Source: an uncultured Pseudomonadota bacterium
Lineage (GTDB): Bacteria > Pseudomonadota > Gammaproteobacteria > CAJXQU01
Assembly: GCA_913058255.1 (NCBI GenBank)
Contig: CAJXQU010000019.1
Location: 1-36,412, forward strand
Direction of reading: 5' to 3'
Length of the DNA stretch: 36,412 nt
The position numbers and the translations under genes are program-made. Shown here piece after piece: positions 1-10,242 of the stretch. Each line of letters starts with the position of its first letter. The stretch's first letter is position 1. Below the pieces are notes generated by a model that was not told the origin of the DNA, made no database searches, and saw nothing but the letters and a program-made list of their open reading frames with translations.

Positions 1-43
1 CAGAGTAGATCCTCGGCAGCGTCAGAATGTGTATAAGAGACAG
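1..43. other. Nextera i5 index and sequencing adapter (artefact)
   Basis: Not genomic. Bases 2-9 read AGAGTAGA, which is the Nextera i5 index known as N/S504. Bases 10-23 match the Nextera read-1 adapter tail with one substitution, and bases 24-43 match the Tn5 mosaic end (ending TATAAGAGACAG) with one inserted A. The junction with real DNA lies inside a CRISPR repeat at base 44. The contig therefore stops here for technical reasons, and the array continues beyond it in the genome. Confidence 0.95.
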
Positions 44-3000
44 GTGTGCGGCAGCGAACGTGGTTGGAATTTTAGAAAGAACTGACAGTGTTTTCTAAGC
101 TGCGTGTGCGGCAGCGAACTCACTATTCTCAGGTTCCGGCGGAGGCCTGTTTTTCTAAGCTGCGTGTGCGGCAGCGAACTGAAGAAGCCAAACAAAAAGA
201 CTCAATCAATCTTTCTAAGCTGCGTGTGCGGCAGCGAACCAACCGAACACAACGGAATGTCTGATGTTGTCTTTCTAAGCTGCGTGTGCGGCAGCGAACG
301 GTATGTTTTCGATCTTAACCTCCCTCTTTCTTTTCTAAGCTGCGTGTGCGGCAGCGAACTGGGCGCACGATGCAGGCAGTGGTTGTTAGATTTTCTAAGC
401 TGCGTGTGCGGCAGCGAACTCAGTCCTATCATGTAACTGCCAACCGTATACTTTCTAAGCTGCGTGTGCGGCAGCGAACGGTTCACAAGCTGCGGATCGA
501 AATATTCACCCTTTCTAAGCTGCGTGTGCGGCAGCGAACGTTACGTCGGTAGTACTTACGTGTCCATTTACTTTCTAAGCTGCGTGTGCGGCAGCGAACT
601 TTCGCCAGCCGGCTTAAATCTTTTTAACAATTTTCTAAGCTGCGTGTGCGGCAGCGAACCAGCAGAGTGATAGAGTTCGTAAACATCTTTCTTTCTAAGC
701 TGCGTGTGCGGCAGCGAACTTGAAATTATATCTTATATTGCAGACTTTGATTTTCTAAGCTGCGTGTGCGGCAGCGAACCACGCCGAGATTGTCTCATTG
801 TATGCTTCACCTTTCTAAGCTGCGTGTGCGGCAGCGAACCTGTAAAAGTCCTGCAAGCCGTAAAAGCTCAATTTCTAAGCTGCGTGTGCGGCAGCGAACA
901 CTTGGATGAGTGCTGAAGAGTGTGTAGCAATTTTCTAAGCTGCGTGTGCGGCAGCGAACAAGTCAAAGCAAGAGGTAAAAGCAAATAAACATTTCTAAGC
1001 TGCGTGTGCGGCAGCGAACTAATGACAATCTATTTTGTGACAGGAAAACTTTTTCTAAGCTGCGTGTGCGGCAGCGAACTTTCGGTGTACGATTTGGTCT
1101 CTGCAACAAGCTTTCTAAGCTGCGTGTGCGGCAGCGAACGTCCCGAAGGTGAATATTTTGATCAGTTAACTTTTCTAAGCTGCGTGTGCGGCAGCGAACG
1201 TGTGAGTATCCGTGTCCTCAATTTGAACAATTTTCTAAGCTGCGTGTGCGGCAGCGAACGCATCAGAAGACGCGAGCAAAGCGGCAAATCATTTCTAAGC
1301 TGCGTGTGCGGCAGCGAACGAAATTTTCCGACAGTCTCGGGTAAAATTATCTTTCTAAGCTGCGTGTGCGGCAGCGAACCAACCTTAGCCGCGATTTCTT
1401 TTTGACCGACATTTCTAAGCTGCGTGTGCGGCAGCGAACATTACTTTCAGTGAGCCACAGCTTGAATATCTTTTCTAAGCTGCGTGTGCGGCAGCGAACT
1501 GTTGATTCGACGAGATCATTTAAAACACTAATTTCTAAGCTGCGTGTGCGGCAGCGAACGTTAAAAGCTCAACTTTTGAGAATACTAATATTTTCTAAGC
1601 TGCGTGTGCGGCAGCGAACTATTCTTGTCGAATACGACGCTTGCACTTGATTTTCTAAGCTGCGTGTGCGGCAGCGAACTGTACAATGTGCGTCACGTCG
1701 CCCAAATCTTCTTTCTAAGCTGCGTGTGCGGCAGCGAACGCGGTATCGTCGCGATGGCTTTAGGAATTTTGTTTCTAAGCTGCGTGTGCGGCAGCGAACT
1801 TATTTTAGTGGTCGTTTCGATCTACATGCCCTTTCTAAGCTGCGTGTGCGGCAGCGAACAAAGTGAAGAACTGGAAAGAGACGCTAACGAATTTCTAAGC
1901 TGCGTGTGCGGCAGCGAACTGATCCTTTGGCTTAACGATCATGCTGCCACATTTCTAAGCTGCGTGTGCGGCAGCGAACTCGACCGCTTCGCGCGATCCG
2001 CTGGCGGTAGATTTCTAAGCTGCGTGTGCGGCAGCGAACGATCAGGCGTTTCAATATACACAGACCATTCATTTCTAAGCTGCGTGTGCGGCAGCGAACC
2101 AAGCTGATCGCACCCACCTTGCGACGCGTGATTTCTAAGCTGCGTGTGCGGCAGCGAACCTGCAAAAACATGGCCTGTCAACTGCTCCATCTTTCTAAGC
2201 TGCGTGTGCGGCAGCGAACTGATTGTCCCACATTTCCCACATTACAACGTCTTTCTAAGCTGCGTGTGCGGCAGCGAACATGATATGTTTGCTTTGTCAT
2301 TTTCTGACATTTTTCTAAGCTGCGTGTGCGGCAGCGAACGAGGGAACACGAACTCAACTCCGTTAACCGTTTTTCTAAGCTGCGTGTGCGGCAGCGAACT
2401 AGCGGGGTAGCCTCTTTTATGCAGAGCACTCTTTCTAAGCTGCGTGTGCGGCAGCGAACGAATCTCTTCAACGATAACTGGGTTTTCAGTTTTTCTAAGC
2501 TGCGTGTGCGGCAGCGAACAGTGCCAGCCTTGCCGATAATCAGTTGCCCTTTTTCTAAGCTGCGTGTGCGGCAGCGAACGAAATTAGCGGCTTAACACCC
2601 GCCAGCGATATTTTCTAAGCTGCGTGTGCGGCAGCGAACGATAGCTTTAAAAGCATGGAGCCTGATGTTGATTTCTAAGCTGCGTGTGCGGCAGCGAACT
2701 AATGGATAGCACTAAACCAGAACTCTATAACTTTCTAAGCTGCGTGTGCGGCAGCGAACAGAGATCACAAAATTCAGCAGTAACTAATACTTTTCTAAGC
2801 TGCGTGTGCGGCAGCGAACTGTCGCGCAGCCTTGGCGTGACTTCAATCATCTTTCTAAGCTGCGTGTGCGGCAGCGAACAGCTTCGGTTTGTTGGTCAAC
2901 TGCCCTTTGGTTTTCTAAGCTGCGTGTGCGGCAGCGAACCATTCGATGGCGCTCGGAATACGCGGCGAGAATTTCTAAGCTGCGTGTGCGGCAGCGAACC

Positions 3001-3659
3001 CGTCAAAAATTGATAAATTCCAGTTAACGCTTTTCTAAGCTGCGTGTGCGGCAGCGAACGCCGAATTATCGTTTGATCGATCAACAGACTTTTTCTAAGC
3101 TGCGTGTGCGGCAGCGAACAATACGTTCTCCCCGTGATAATCATAGCCGCTTTTCTAAGCTGCGTGTGCGGCAGCGAACATGCAATTGACCAGTTTTTAA
3201 ACGTTCAGGGTTTTCTAAGCTGCGTGTGCGGCAGCGAACTGCCACAGGCATTGAGTTAAGCAACAAAATATTTTCTAAGCTGCGTGTGCGGCAGCGAACT
3301 CTTTTGTTGATAAGCACTCACCGCATTTTAATTTCTAAGCTGCGTGTGCGGCAGCGAACATTCGCGGGACGTTAACAGGCACAAACGTATATTTCTAAGC
3401 TGCGTGTGCGGCAGCGAACCTACCTGTTGCTACAAATATAGACTTGTATATTTTCTAAGCTGCGTGTGCGGCAGCGAACTTTGCGTAGACCGTGTTACCC
3501 TGTGTGAACATTTTCTAAGCTGCGTGTGCGGCAGCGAACGAGTATAGTATATGGAGGCTATTATAAGTGTTTTTCTAAGCTGCGTGTGCGGCAGCGAACT
3601 TGTATTGCTAGTCGAAGTTGATTCTAAAACATTTCTAAGCTGCGTGTGCGGCAGCGAAC
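44..3659 (-). CRISPR. Type I-F CRISPR array, 60 spacers, distal end cut off
   Basis: Sixty identical 28-bp repeats start at 92 and recur every 60 bp up to 3632-3659; a sixty-first partial repeat (16 bp) lies at 44-59. All 60 spacers are exactly 32 bp. Read on the minus strand the repeat begins GTTCGCTGCC and ends CTTAGAAA, the I-F signature, so transcription runs from the leader at 3660-3789 towards base 1. Cas6f should cut after base 20 of the repeat, giving an 8-nt 5' handle CUUAGAAA and a 3' hairpin. No repeat is degenerate, as expected if the old leader-distal end is missing. I saw no duplicated spacers by eye. The 60-bp period is a multiple of three, so open frames made of repeated peptides run through the array; they are not genes. 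Confidence 0.99.
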
Positions 3660-3789
3660 CCAAGTTTATCAGACAAAAAAATAGCTACAACAGTCACTTA
3701 CTTTAAATGTAGAGTTTTTACCCTTTATTTATAGCGGTGTTGTAGCTAATTGTTTTTTAACGTTTTTTTAAAGAACTGGTTTTTATTGG
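3660..3789 (-). promoter_or_regulatory. CRISPR leader
   Basis: This is the AT-rich stretch between the cas6f stop codon and the first repeat, at the end of the array expected for an I-F leader given the repeat orientation. A TATAAA element on the minus strand (3728-3733) could be the -10 box of the array promoter, but I see no convincing -35 box. A TATCAG at 3667-3672 resembles the first half of an IHF site without its second half. In known I-F systems the leader both drives transcription and directs integration of new spacers. Confidence 0.8.
3682..3748. repeat. 11-bp inverted repeat in the CRISPR leader
   Basis: TAGCTACAACA at 3682-3692 is perfectly complementary to TGTTGTAGCTA at 3738-3748, with 45 bp between the arms. 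The inner arm lies about 22 bp from the first repeat and the outer arm just upstream of the TATAAA element. It could be a paired protein-binding site for adaptation or regulation, or a long-range hairpin. Function is not known. Confidence 0.6.
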
Positions 3790-4344
3790 TTAAAACCAAG
3801 GTATTGTTGCAAGTTTACTTAATCCAAAGGTGTCGAAGTCTCCTGTTACAGGAGTCTTTTGAGCATCGCCCATTTGTATATATCTACGATGGAACTGTCC
3901 GTTAGAGCCACTTTCTAATTCAAGGAAAGGTAGTGCGGTCATTTGGGATGCAAACATTTTAGCTTTGTATCCTTTTATTTCATCATCAGATATTGAGCCT
4001 CTTTTTATCAAGCGCCTCAAATGGGACTCGCTCATAGTACTTTGCCAGCGTGAAACTTTACGATTTTCAAAACTGGAAGGAATCGGTAATATATTACTGC
4101 ATTCGCAATAACCAGATAATCCGCCGAGCCACTTGATATGATTCAATTCCAATAGTCGCTTTTCAGTGGAGTGAATACGAAGTAATTTGCCGAGTAAAAC
4201 TTTGGTTTCAGGAAAGCTTATTCCAATATCATTTGATGCCATATCGAATAAGGCCTTGTGTAACTTTGAATAAACTTTATTCATGAGCACATTTTTACGC
4301 ATTTCGGCATCAGGTTTTAATCTAATATCTATATAATAATTCAA
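3790..4344 (-). CDS. cas6f: Cas6f (Csy4) crRNA-processing endoribonuclease
   Basis: Cas6f cuts the pre-crRNA within each repeat and stays bound to the 3' hairpin of the mature crRNA as the head of the Cascade complex. The 184-aa protein matches Pseudomonas Csy4 in length and layout: N-terminal YYIDIRLKPD, catalytic His29 in KLHKAL, the Ser of SGSNGQ near residue 147 corresponding to the catalytic Ser148, Arg99 and Gln101 corresponding to the base-reading Arg102/Gln104 pair, an arginine-rich helix around 108-115, and the C-terminal FGLSK...PWF signature. Trp100 sits between the two base-reading residues where Pseudomonas has Val. It is the last cas gene, 11 bp after cas5fv and directly before the leader. 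Since the repeat hairpin is unusual, this enzyme may have shifted contacts (inference). Confidence 0.95.
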   Translation of the reverse strand: MNYYIDIRLKPDAEMRKNVLMNKVYSKLHKALFDMASNDIGISFPETKVLLGKLLRIHSTEKRLLELNHIKWLGGLSGYCECSNILPIPSSFENRKVSRWQSTMSESHLRRLIKRGSISDDEIKGYKAKMFASQMTALPFLELESGSNGQFHRRYIQMGDAQKTPVTGDFDTFGLSKLATIPWF

Positions 4345-4355
4345 AATATTCTCCC

Positions 4356-5360
4356 TTAAACTCGAATGTCAGAAACATAAGCTAACCCTTTTTTTCCAAG
4401 GTAAAAACTAGATACGCCAGCGTTGTTAATTTTTTCACAAAAGTCTTTCGCGAGTTCACGATCAACAGCAATGTTTATATTAAGTGTTCCTCCTGCCTTT
4501 TTCATCAAGGAGGTGACTTCACCAACGCCTTTTATTCTTTCTTTTCGGATATATGGATTTCCCCAAATTTTCTTTTTTTCACCGGAGGTGTAACGATTCA
4601 TAAAATCTTTTTTTGTGAAGCCATTGTTGGAAATACCGCTTAATCCTCCGGCTTTTGTTTTTGCTGAAGATACATCAAAGTTGTTAGAAAGCCTTTCAAG
4701 CTGTAAATATAAGGCTGAACAATAAAGGCTGACAGGTAATATTTCATCTTTACTATTTAAGCCGTTAAACTTTGAGAACTTAGCGTTTAGATAATTAAAA
4801 GCTTCATTTACTCTATCTTCATTGATAACGGGTTTGAGCTTAAATAGCTCTTCAAGTCGGGCAATAATAACTAAAGGGTTGAGAGCTATTTTCGCGGTAA
4901 TATTTTTTTTATCAAGGATAAAGTCACATAACTCTTCTATATTAAGTTTTAGAACACCCCATAGTTGTTCCGAATAGTCGGAACAAAAAACAGGGTCATC
5001 GACTCGAATCATTCCTGTGTACGAGTTTTGATCTTCGCTGCCGGATATGTTTCTTATGTAGGTCATTTCTTGATTAATGTAACTAGGTTGATCGTCAAAG
5101 GTAACTAAAGGCTCAATATTTTTGAAGTAATAAGATACCTGTTGCCTTGATTGGTAAAGTTTACGCTGATCTCCTATTAGGCGGTTTAATATCCCCATTA
5201 CGGTGTCATGGCCTACTTCTCTAGGAATGTAGTTCTCACTCTTTCTCAGGCTTGTCATAGAACCAATAAATTTTCTTCCGGTCTTCGGTAAAGGGGCATT
5301 ATTTGATCCATCTAGAAAAGAGTTTCGCCAGCTTGACTCATATTTGATTTCAATTTTCAT
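4356..5360 (-). CDS. cas5fv: Cas5fv, PAM-recognising subunit of type I-F2 Cascade
   Basis: The 334-aa protein closely resembles Cas5fv of Shewanella putrefaciens CN-32 as I remember it: the N-terminal WRNSFLDGSNN, LNRLIGDQRKLYQ at about 57-70, YCSALYLQLERL, KTKAGGLSGISNNGFTKKDF and the C-terminal SSFYLGKKGLAYVSDI. In that system Cas5fv binds the crRNA 5' handle, and an inserted alpha-helical region reads the PAM and takes over the role of the missing large subunit Cas8f. The gene is longer than ordinary Cas5 proteins, in keeping with that insertion. It starts with ATG and lies 15 bp after cas7fv and 11 bp before cas6f, so the three Cascade genes are co-transcribed. I could not run an alignment, but the shared blocks leave little doubt about the family. 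Confidence 0.93.
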   Translation of the reverse strand: MKIEIKYESSWRNSFLDGSNNAPLPKTGRKFIGSMTSLRKSENYIPREVGHDTVMGILNRLIGDQRKLYQSRQQVSYYFKNIEPLVTFDDQPSYINQEMTYIRNISGSEDQNSYTGMIRVDDPVFCSDYSEQLWGVLKLNIEELCDFILDKKNITAKIALNPLVIIARLEELFKLKPVINEDRVNEAFNYLNAKFSKFNGLNSKDEILPVSLYCSALYLQLERLSNNFDVSSAKTKAGGLSGISNNGFTKKDFMNRYTSGEKKKIWGNPYIRKERIKGVGEVTSLMKKAGGTLNINIAVDRELAKDFCEKINNAGVSSFYLGKKGLAYVSDIRV

Positions 5361-5375
5361 GGCTATAATCCATTT

Positions 5376-6335
5376 TTATTTTTGATAAAAGTAGGTGGCA
5401 AACTCGCTTTCTGGCTCAACAGAAATACTGTTTTCATCACGTTTGATACGCATCATTTTGTTACTGTCGTTATAATCCACCACAACGTTATCAACATACA
5501 TGTAGGATTTAGCTTGACGGATTGATAAATCGCTAATTAGATCGATGGTGTATTCAATCAATACTTTTAAGGCATCTTGATTTAATAAAATACCGACTTC
5601 TCCTTCTTCGAAAATGGTGCCGCTGCGAACATAGTTTTCGTGAAAAGTAGCTGCAGGTTTTAAACTTGAGTTAAGTGATTGAATAAATTCTTGAACGGTT
5701 TCAGCGACTTCCTCACCTTGACCGACTTTAATGCCCATGGCTTCTCGATCAAACTTTTTATCGAGTGAGATAAATTGCAATTGCTCAATGCTGATAGATC
5801 CATAAGCTGTGTATTTTGTATCACCGAAGGTTGTTTTGGAGAAGAATGATGAGCTGTCTCGTTCTCCGGCTTGACCAAATTGTTCGAAGTTTCCATTGCC
5901 AAGTTGGTCAACGAAATCTTCAATTAATAATGGACTTGTGCGCTTATTTTGACTGGAAGGAACGACATAGCCACGGACTAAGCCTGTTATCGATGCGAGC
6001 ATTTTTGTTAAATCTTCTATCTTATTTTTATTGGCATAGTGCACATCAAAGGCTTGGCTTCTAAATAGATGATGTCGAATACAATTTTGGCTGATGTAGA
6101 GAGGTGTTTTTTTGAAATCGATATCTGTGGCTTCTTTACGATATTTGTAGCCAGTTTCTTCTTTAACCTTACCTGATAGATTGCTATAACCTCGTAGTTT
6201 GGGCAAGGTATGATTGTCAACGGTTGTTCCAGAGTCTCCCGTTAATGATGTAGGCCCATTCCAATTAACGACACCGTGCCCAAGAGCAGTTATTTTAAAG
6301 TCGACACTTTTAATACCTATTACTTTATTTTGCAT
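5376..6335 (-). CDS. cas7fv: Cas7fv, backbone subunit of type I-F2 Cascade
   Basis: Cas7fv multimerises along the crRNA spacer to form the filament of the minimal I-Fv Cascade. The 319-aa length, its place directly between cas2-3 and cas5fv, and the sequence (start [24 protein letters not shown], which I split here as [10 protein letters not shown] then [10 protein letters not shown] then [14 protein letters not shown] at about 82-91; [10 protein letters not shown]; the [13 protein letters not shown] block) identify it. It is distinct from canonical Csy3 of I-F1. It starts with ATG 2 bp after the cas3 stop codon, so no gene or remnant separates them. Expected stoichiometry of several copies per complex is family knowledge. 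Confidence 0.92.
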   Translation of the reverse strand: MQNKVIGIKSVDFKITALGHGVVNWNGPTSLTGDSGTTVDNHTLPKLRGYSNLSGKVKEETGYKYRKEATDIDFKKTPLYISQNCIRHHLFRSQAFDVHYANKNKIEDLTKMLASITGLVRGYVVPSSQNKRTSPLLIEDFVDQLGNGNFEQFGQAGERDSSSFFSKTTFGDTKYTAYGSISIEQLQFISLDKKFDREAMGIKVGQGEEVAETVQEFIQSLNSSLKPAATFHENYVRSGTIFEEGEVGILLNQDALKVLIEYTIDLISDLSIRQAKSYMYVDNVVVDYNDSNKMMRIKRDENSISVEPESEFATYFYQK

Positions 6336-6337
6336 GT

Positions 6338-9292
6338 TTAATCCCTTTCTTTATGAGTTATGTGGTTGATGGATATTGCACCTATGGCTTGTTTTTCGCA
6401 GACACCATAGTAAATAGCTGAGCTATGCCTTGCGGTCTCACCACCCACGGGGAGTAAGTCGTTCGGGCTATAACTTAGATAAATTGGAAACTCTGGATCT
6501 TTGGCATCATTGAGTAGAATAAAATCTTTAAAAGGTTTAGTCCCTCCCATGATGTTGTGATGTTTTTTCACCATGTAGGTCAGCAAGTTTTTACTACTGT
6601 CTCCATAACCTTGTATTAGGTCACATGATGCTGTCAGATTGTCTATTTCTTCTGTTTCAAAAGTGGGGACTGTGTATGCATATCCTTCGATAAATTCAGG
6701 AGCTTCTTTTTCATCAAGATTACACAATGCCATTTGAACAAAACGGCTATCACCTCGGAGTGACTTACTGCTGATCTTTGCCCGCTGCTTTTGTTGTTTT
6801 TTGCGAAATATCATGGTTTGAGGCTCGCTGATTTTAGAGGTTATCACACCAACACTTTTATTCATTGAAGCAAGCATGTCTTGCTCAATAGCATTCATTG
6901 CGGGTGATTGGTGGTTGTAAAACTCTTTATAGTATTGATAGATGTCTGCAATGCTTTGTGCTTTGCTACCGTTATCCGTTTTCTCTAGTAGGAAGGTGTA
7001 CCAGGCTATTGAAGACGACAAGCTATTTGAAGATGAAAGAAAATGCGCTACTGCTCCAGTTCGTTTTCCTGCATGAAGTGTTTCAGGTATTGCTATTCTG
7101 TAGCGGTTAGTGTCTTCATTTTGACCAAAACGATCCAGTCGGCCCATACGTTGCAAACAGTTTTCAGAAGTGGTTATTTCAGACACCATGTGATCACAAC
7201 TAATATTGAGAGAAGCTTGAACAATAGGGCCACTTCTTAAAAGATCATAATCTCTGCCGCCATCGCGTTTAAACGCATTAAACACGTTGTTGAAAATCTG
7301 TTTTTTATCACTTTTTTTGTATTTTGAATGTAATAATATTGCATTTTCATCGGTTAGATTACTAATGAAACTTTTTTGTGCCGTGATAGCGGTATTGCTG
7401 ATGACGAATGTCGTCAAGTCTTGAGTTTGATAAAGGGGATTAGTTTGATCTTCTTTTGTTTCATCATATGTCACAAAATCGAACTGATATTTTTTTTGAT
7501 TAAAAGATGGCATTTCTATTACGTCATAATCAACATCAAGGTTGAGTATCTTTTCAAGATAATAATAATTTGGTGTCGCTGAGACTAATAACGCATTGCA
7601 ACCATTTTTTAATTGATTTCTAGAAAGGATCAGTTCAGCAAATAATAAATTAAATGCGGGCATGTTGATGTATTCATGATATTCATCAAAAACAACGTGT
7701 GCACTAAGGTAGTTAAGCAAACGATCAGCTTTCGTATGGCTGATCACACTACTGAGCAGTTGATCTATTGTGGTTATAACAATATCGCCGGTTAATTGTT
7801 CATTATCTGGAGTGGGCGTTTCGAAATTGTTTGTGAACTTAAATTCGCCGGTAAATATTTCAACCGTTGCATCTTGCAAATAAGGTGTGTCAGAGGTTTT
7901 TAGCTCGTTAAACATGCCCTGGCAAATTTGAACTCGTGGACATACCCATATGATTTGTTGTGCGTTGGTTAAGCCTGCCCATTCGAGTGCAATTTTTGTT
8001 TTGCCACATCCTGCAGCGCCTGCTAGCACTTTCACATGTTCATTATCCTCGGCTAATATTGATGCTACCGAAGCTTGTTTTTGAGTGCGCTCACTGTTTG
8101 GGAATTGGCTAATGCTATCGTGAATATAGGAAGGTAAATTACTTTCTACAATGACATTGTTTATCAATTGTTCTTCTACAAGATCATGAATGTTCTTGTT
8201 TTTAATATATTGGGATAATTTGTTTGGAGATAGCGCTGAAACCCAGCGATCTGCAGTGATTAAGCAAGCACGTATTTCGTTATTATTGGCATTAGTCAAC
8301 GCTTTATCTTGATAATCGTTGATCTGCTCAGATTGACTGTAGTCTTTATAAGAAGCTTGTGGCGTGTTCTCATAGTTGGTTAAAACTTCATCATCTAGTT
8401 CTTGCATGAATGTTTTTTCGAGGAAACTATTTGTTTCACTGCGGTATGCTTTGTCTATGTCACAGACCTTATTCAACATGCTAATGGATTGTTCAGAGAC
8501 AAGTAACGGAGCTTTGTCACCTAAACTGATTTTTAGTTTGTTATAAATTTTCCCATGAGTGTCAAAATCATCTTTGTTTTTTGGACGATAAGGTTTGGCA
8601 TGATGCCAATAAATAGCGTGTTTAATAGATGGCTTTATTTGACTAATTCCTTTGGTTCTGTCTGATAAACACTGAAAAATAAGCGCTGATATTTCATTAT
8701 GTCGCGGATGCTTTTCAAAACTAAACTTGGTGTCATCAATATGTTGACCATCTTCGGCTAGGTAATCTTGATTTTTCGGTTTAATTACCCAGTTTTGGAA
8801 GGATGGATCTAGCTTGCCTATGTCATGTAAACAACCTGCGGCAAAGGAGGCATTAGCTTGATTTTTTTTATTTGGATAAAAGTGTAAATAAAGTAACTCT
8901 GCCACGTGGCCTACACCAAATAAATGCTCTTCTAATGGTTGTAAATGCGTATTCGCATATAACATTCCCTTAACGGGTTTTGCCTGCTTTATATCCATAA
9001 AGACCTCTTTCTGTGTTGTGTTAACTGGAACTATCCCGTTTGTGTTGAACTTTTCTCGGCTCCCTACAAGCCAAACAAGCTCACTGCGCGATCGACTACG
9101 AATCCAATGACAACTAACCGCAGTGTTTTTAGTAGCTGTTTTGCGAAGTAGTTTCTTGACGGCGTTGAGTCCATCTTGAGTGATGACGGTTTGCCAAGTG
9201 TTGTTACCGAGCCGATCGGCAAATGCATCTAGCACTCGTCGTGTTCTGTTGAGTGCTTTTTTTTCGCATTGGGAAATGAATGTGACCATCAT
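6338..9292 (-). CDS. cas3: Cas2-Cas3 fusion: adaptation and target-shredding helicase-nuclease
   Basis: Type I-F Cas3 carries an N-terminal Cas2 domain, so one 984-aa protein serves both spacer acquisition (with Cas1) and DNA degradation. Visible parts in order: Cas2 domain about 3-78 ([27 protein letters not shown]); HD nuclease from about 115 (His123, His129, HDIGK at 156-160, paired His around 230); superfamily 2 helicase with Walker A GAAGCGKT 425-432, motif II DEYH 536-539, motif III SAT 571-573 and motif [10 protein letters not shown] 714-721; then a C-terminal domain. All key motifs are intact, which suggests an active effector. Its ATG overlaps the cas1 stop codon by 4 bp, implying translational coupling. 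DEYH in place of DEAH/DECH is a family-level variation. Confidence 0.96.
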   Translation of the reverse strand: MMVTFISQCEKKALNRTRRVLDAFADRLGNNTWQTVITQDGLNAVKKLLRKTATKNTAVSCHWIRSRSRSELVWLVGSREKFNTNGIVPVNTTQKEVFMDIKQAKPVKGMLYANTHLQPLEEHLFGVGHVAELLYLHFYPNKKNQANASFAAGCLHDIGKLDPSFQNWVIKPKNQDYLAEDGQHIDDTKFSFEKHPRHNEISALIFQCLSDRTKGISQIKPSIKHAIYWHHAKPYRPKNKDDFDTHGKIYNKLKISLGDKAPLLVSEQSISMLNKVCDIDKAYRSETNSFLEKTFMQELDDEVLTNYENTPQASYKDYSQSEQINDYQDKALTNANNNEIRACLITADRWVSALSPNKLSQYIKNKNIHDLVEEQLINNVIVESNLPSYIHDSISQFPNSERTQKQASVASILAEDNEHVKVLAGAAGCGKTKIALEWAGLTNAQQIIWVCPRVQICQGMFNELKTSDTPYLQDATVEIFTGEFKFTNNFETPTPDNEQLTGDIVITTIDQLLSSVISHTKADRLLNYLSAHVVFDEYHEYINMPAFNLLFAELILSRNQLKNGCNALLVSATPNYYYLEKILNLDVDYDVIEMPSFNQKKYQFDFVTYDETKEDQTNPLYQTQDLTTFVISNTAITAQKSFISNLTDENAILLHSKYKKSDKKQIFNNVFNAFKRDGGRDYDLLRSGPIVQASLNISCDHMVSEITTSENCLQRMGRLDRFGQNEDTNRYRIAIPETLHAGKRTGAVAHFLSSSNSLSSSIAWYTFLLEKTDNGSKAQSIADIYQYYKEFYNHQSPAMNAIEQDMLASMNKSVGVITSKISEPQTMIFRKKQQKQRAKISSKSLRGDSRFVQMALCNLDEKEAPEFIEGYAYTVPTFETEEIDNLTASCDLIQGYGDSSKNLLTYMVKKHHNIMGGTKPFKDFILLNDAKDPEFPIYLSYSPNDLLPVGGETARHSSAIYYGVCEKQAIGAISINHITHKERD

Positions 9293-10242
9293 CGTGTTTC
9301 TTCTTCTGTTTTTAAGGCGATGGTTTTAACCTGCTCAAACATAAAATCCAATGCTTTGTGTTGGGTAAATGCTTGCAGGCATTGCTGGCGGAATTCTTGT
9401 TCTGTCGCACCTTCTTTTGCGCAGATAAATGCCCATGGCAATACTAGGGTGTCTTTGATGAGATCCGCGACATCAAACACCAGTGCTCCGCGTCTTGTTT
9501 TGCCATGCATGACTGCAAAACCATGGGGTATCCCAAGAACCCAAAGGGTTGTTGCTGCGAGACCGTAAGCTAGGTAGTTTCCATGGTCGAGAAAATTATT
9601 AGCGATGTCTGTGGCTTCTCTGTCTCTTACGAAGTTACCGTATTGTGTTTTACTTGCCGCTGTTTTATAGAGGCTTTTGGTTAGCTGTGCTTCTATTTGA
9701 AGAAGGTCGATAATCCTTGGGGCACGTTCTGTTTTGTATGTGAAGATTTCTAAAGCTTGAGAAATGTCAGTTTCTTCTGCTTTAAAGCCTTCAGCCATGA
9801 GATCACGATCTTTACTCCAAATGTTTTTTAAATACGCTATTCTGGATTGTTGGAATTGGCGTGCGGCTTCGAGACGTTTTTCTTCATCAAACCAGAACTT
9901 CATCCAGCCTTGAACATATTCTGTAGGACGATATTCGCTTTGTGGTGTGAGCCATTCAATCTCATTAGCCATCAATAAGGGTGTTCCACCGCCGCCACAA
10001 AACCCTACTAAGACACCAGCCGACGCTAACATTCGCATAGCTGCTTGAGTAATTGACGTGCCTGTCCCTAGTAATAAGCATGTGGTGTTGGCAATAGGGA
10101 TATTCCAATATTGGTTTTCACTTTTTGCTTCCGTTAGGTAGAGCACGCGACCGTCTTTTTGCATGACACGGCATTTATCCAAATAGTAAATATTGGCTCT
10201 TTTCGAATGCAGTATTGCCTTTAGATCGGTTAGTTGTTCCAA
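9289..10242 (-). CDS. cas1: Cas1 integrase, type I-F
   Basis: Cas1 is the metal-dependent integrase that inserts new spacers at the leader end, here partnered with the Cas2 domain of Cas2-3. The protein is very close to Pseudomonas type I-F Cas1: LHSKRANIYYL, WNIPIANTTCLLLGTGTSI, GFCGGGGTP, TPQSEYRPTEY, and FLDHGNYLAYGLA. The catalytic triad is visible as Glu184 (IEAQLTK), His246 (VMHGKTRRG) and Asp260 (FDVADLIKD). I chose the TTG at 10240-10242 because GGGAG (10251-10255) lies 8 bases upstream, giving 317 aa; another in-frame TTG at 10255-10257 adds five residues but has no good ribosome site. Neither is ATG, and weak initiation could limit adaptation proteins (inference). Confidence 0.96.
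   Translation of the reverse strand: MEQLTDLKAILHSKRANIYYLDKCRVMQKDGRVLYLTEAKSENQYWNIPIANTTCLLLGTGTSITQAAMRMLASAGVLVGFCGGGGTPLLMANEIEWLTPQSEYRPTEYVQGWMKFWFDEEKRLEAARQFQQSRIAYLKNIWSKDRDLMAEGFKAEETDISQALEIFTYKTERAPRIIDLLQIEAQLTKSLYKTAASKTQYGNFVRDREATDIANNFLDHGNYLAYGLAATTLWVLGIPHGFAVMHGKTRRGALVFDVADLIKDTLVLPWAFICAKEGATEQEFRQQCLQAFTQHKALDFMFEQVKTIALKTEEETR

Noticed and set aside
841-1600. Shared string TAAAAGCTCAA in two spacers (near 860-871 and 1562-1572)
   Set aside because: Only about 11 bases match and they occur at different places within the spacers. Chance is sufficient in AT-rich sequence.
104-3663. Many open frames on both strands encoding repeated peptides such as FLSCVCGSE or SLPHTQLRK
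   Set aside because: They are translations of the CRISPR repeat. The 60-bp period keeps one frame open from repeat to repeat, and spacers give random residues. No ribosome sites or conserved domains.
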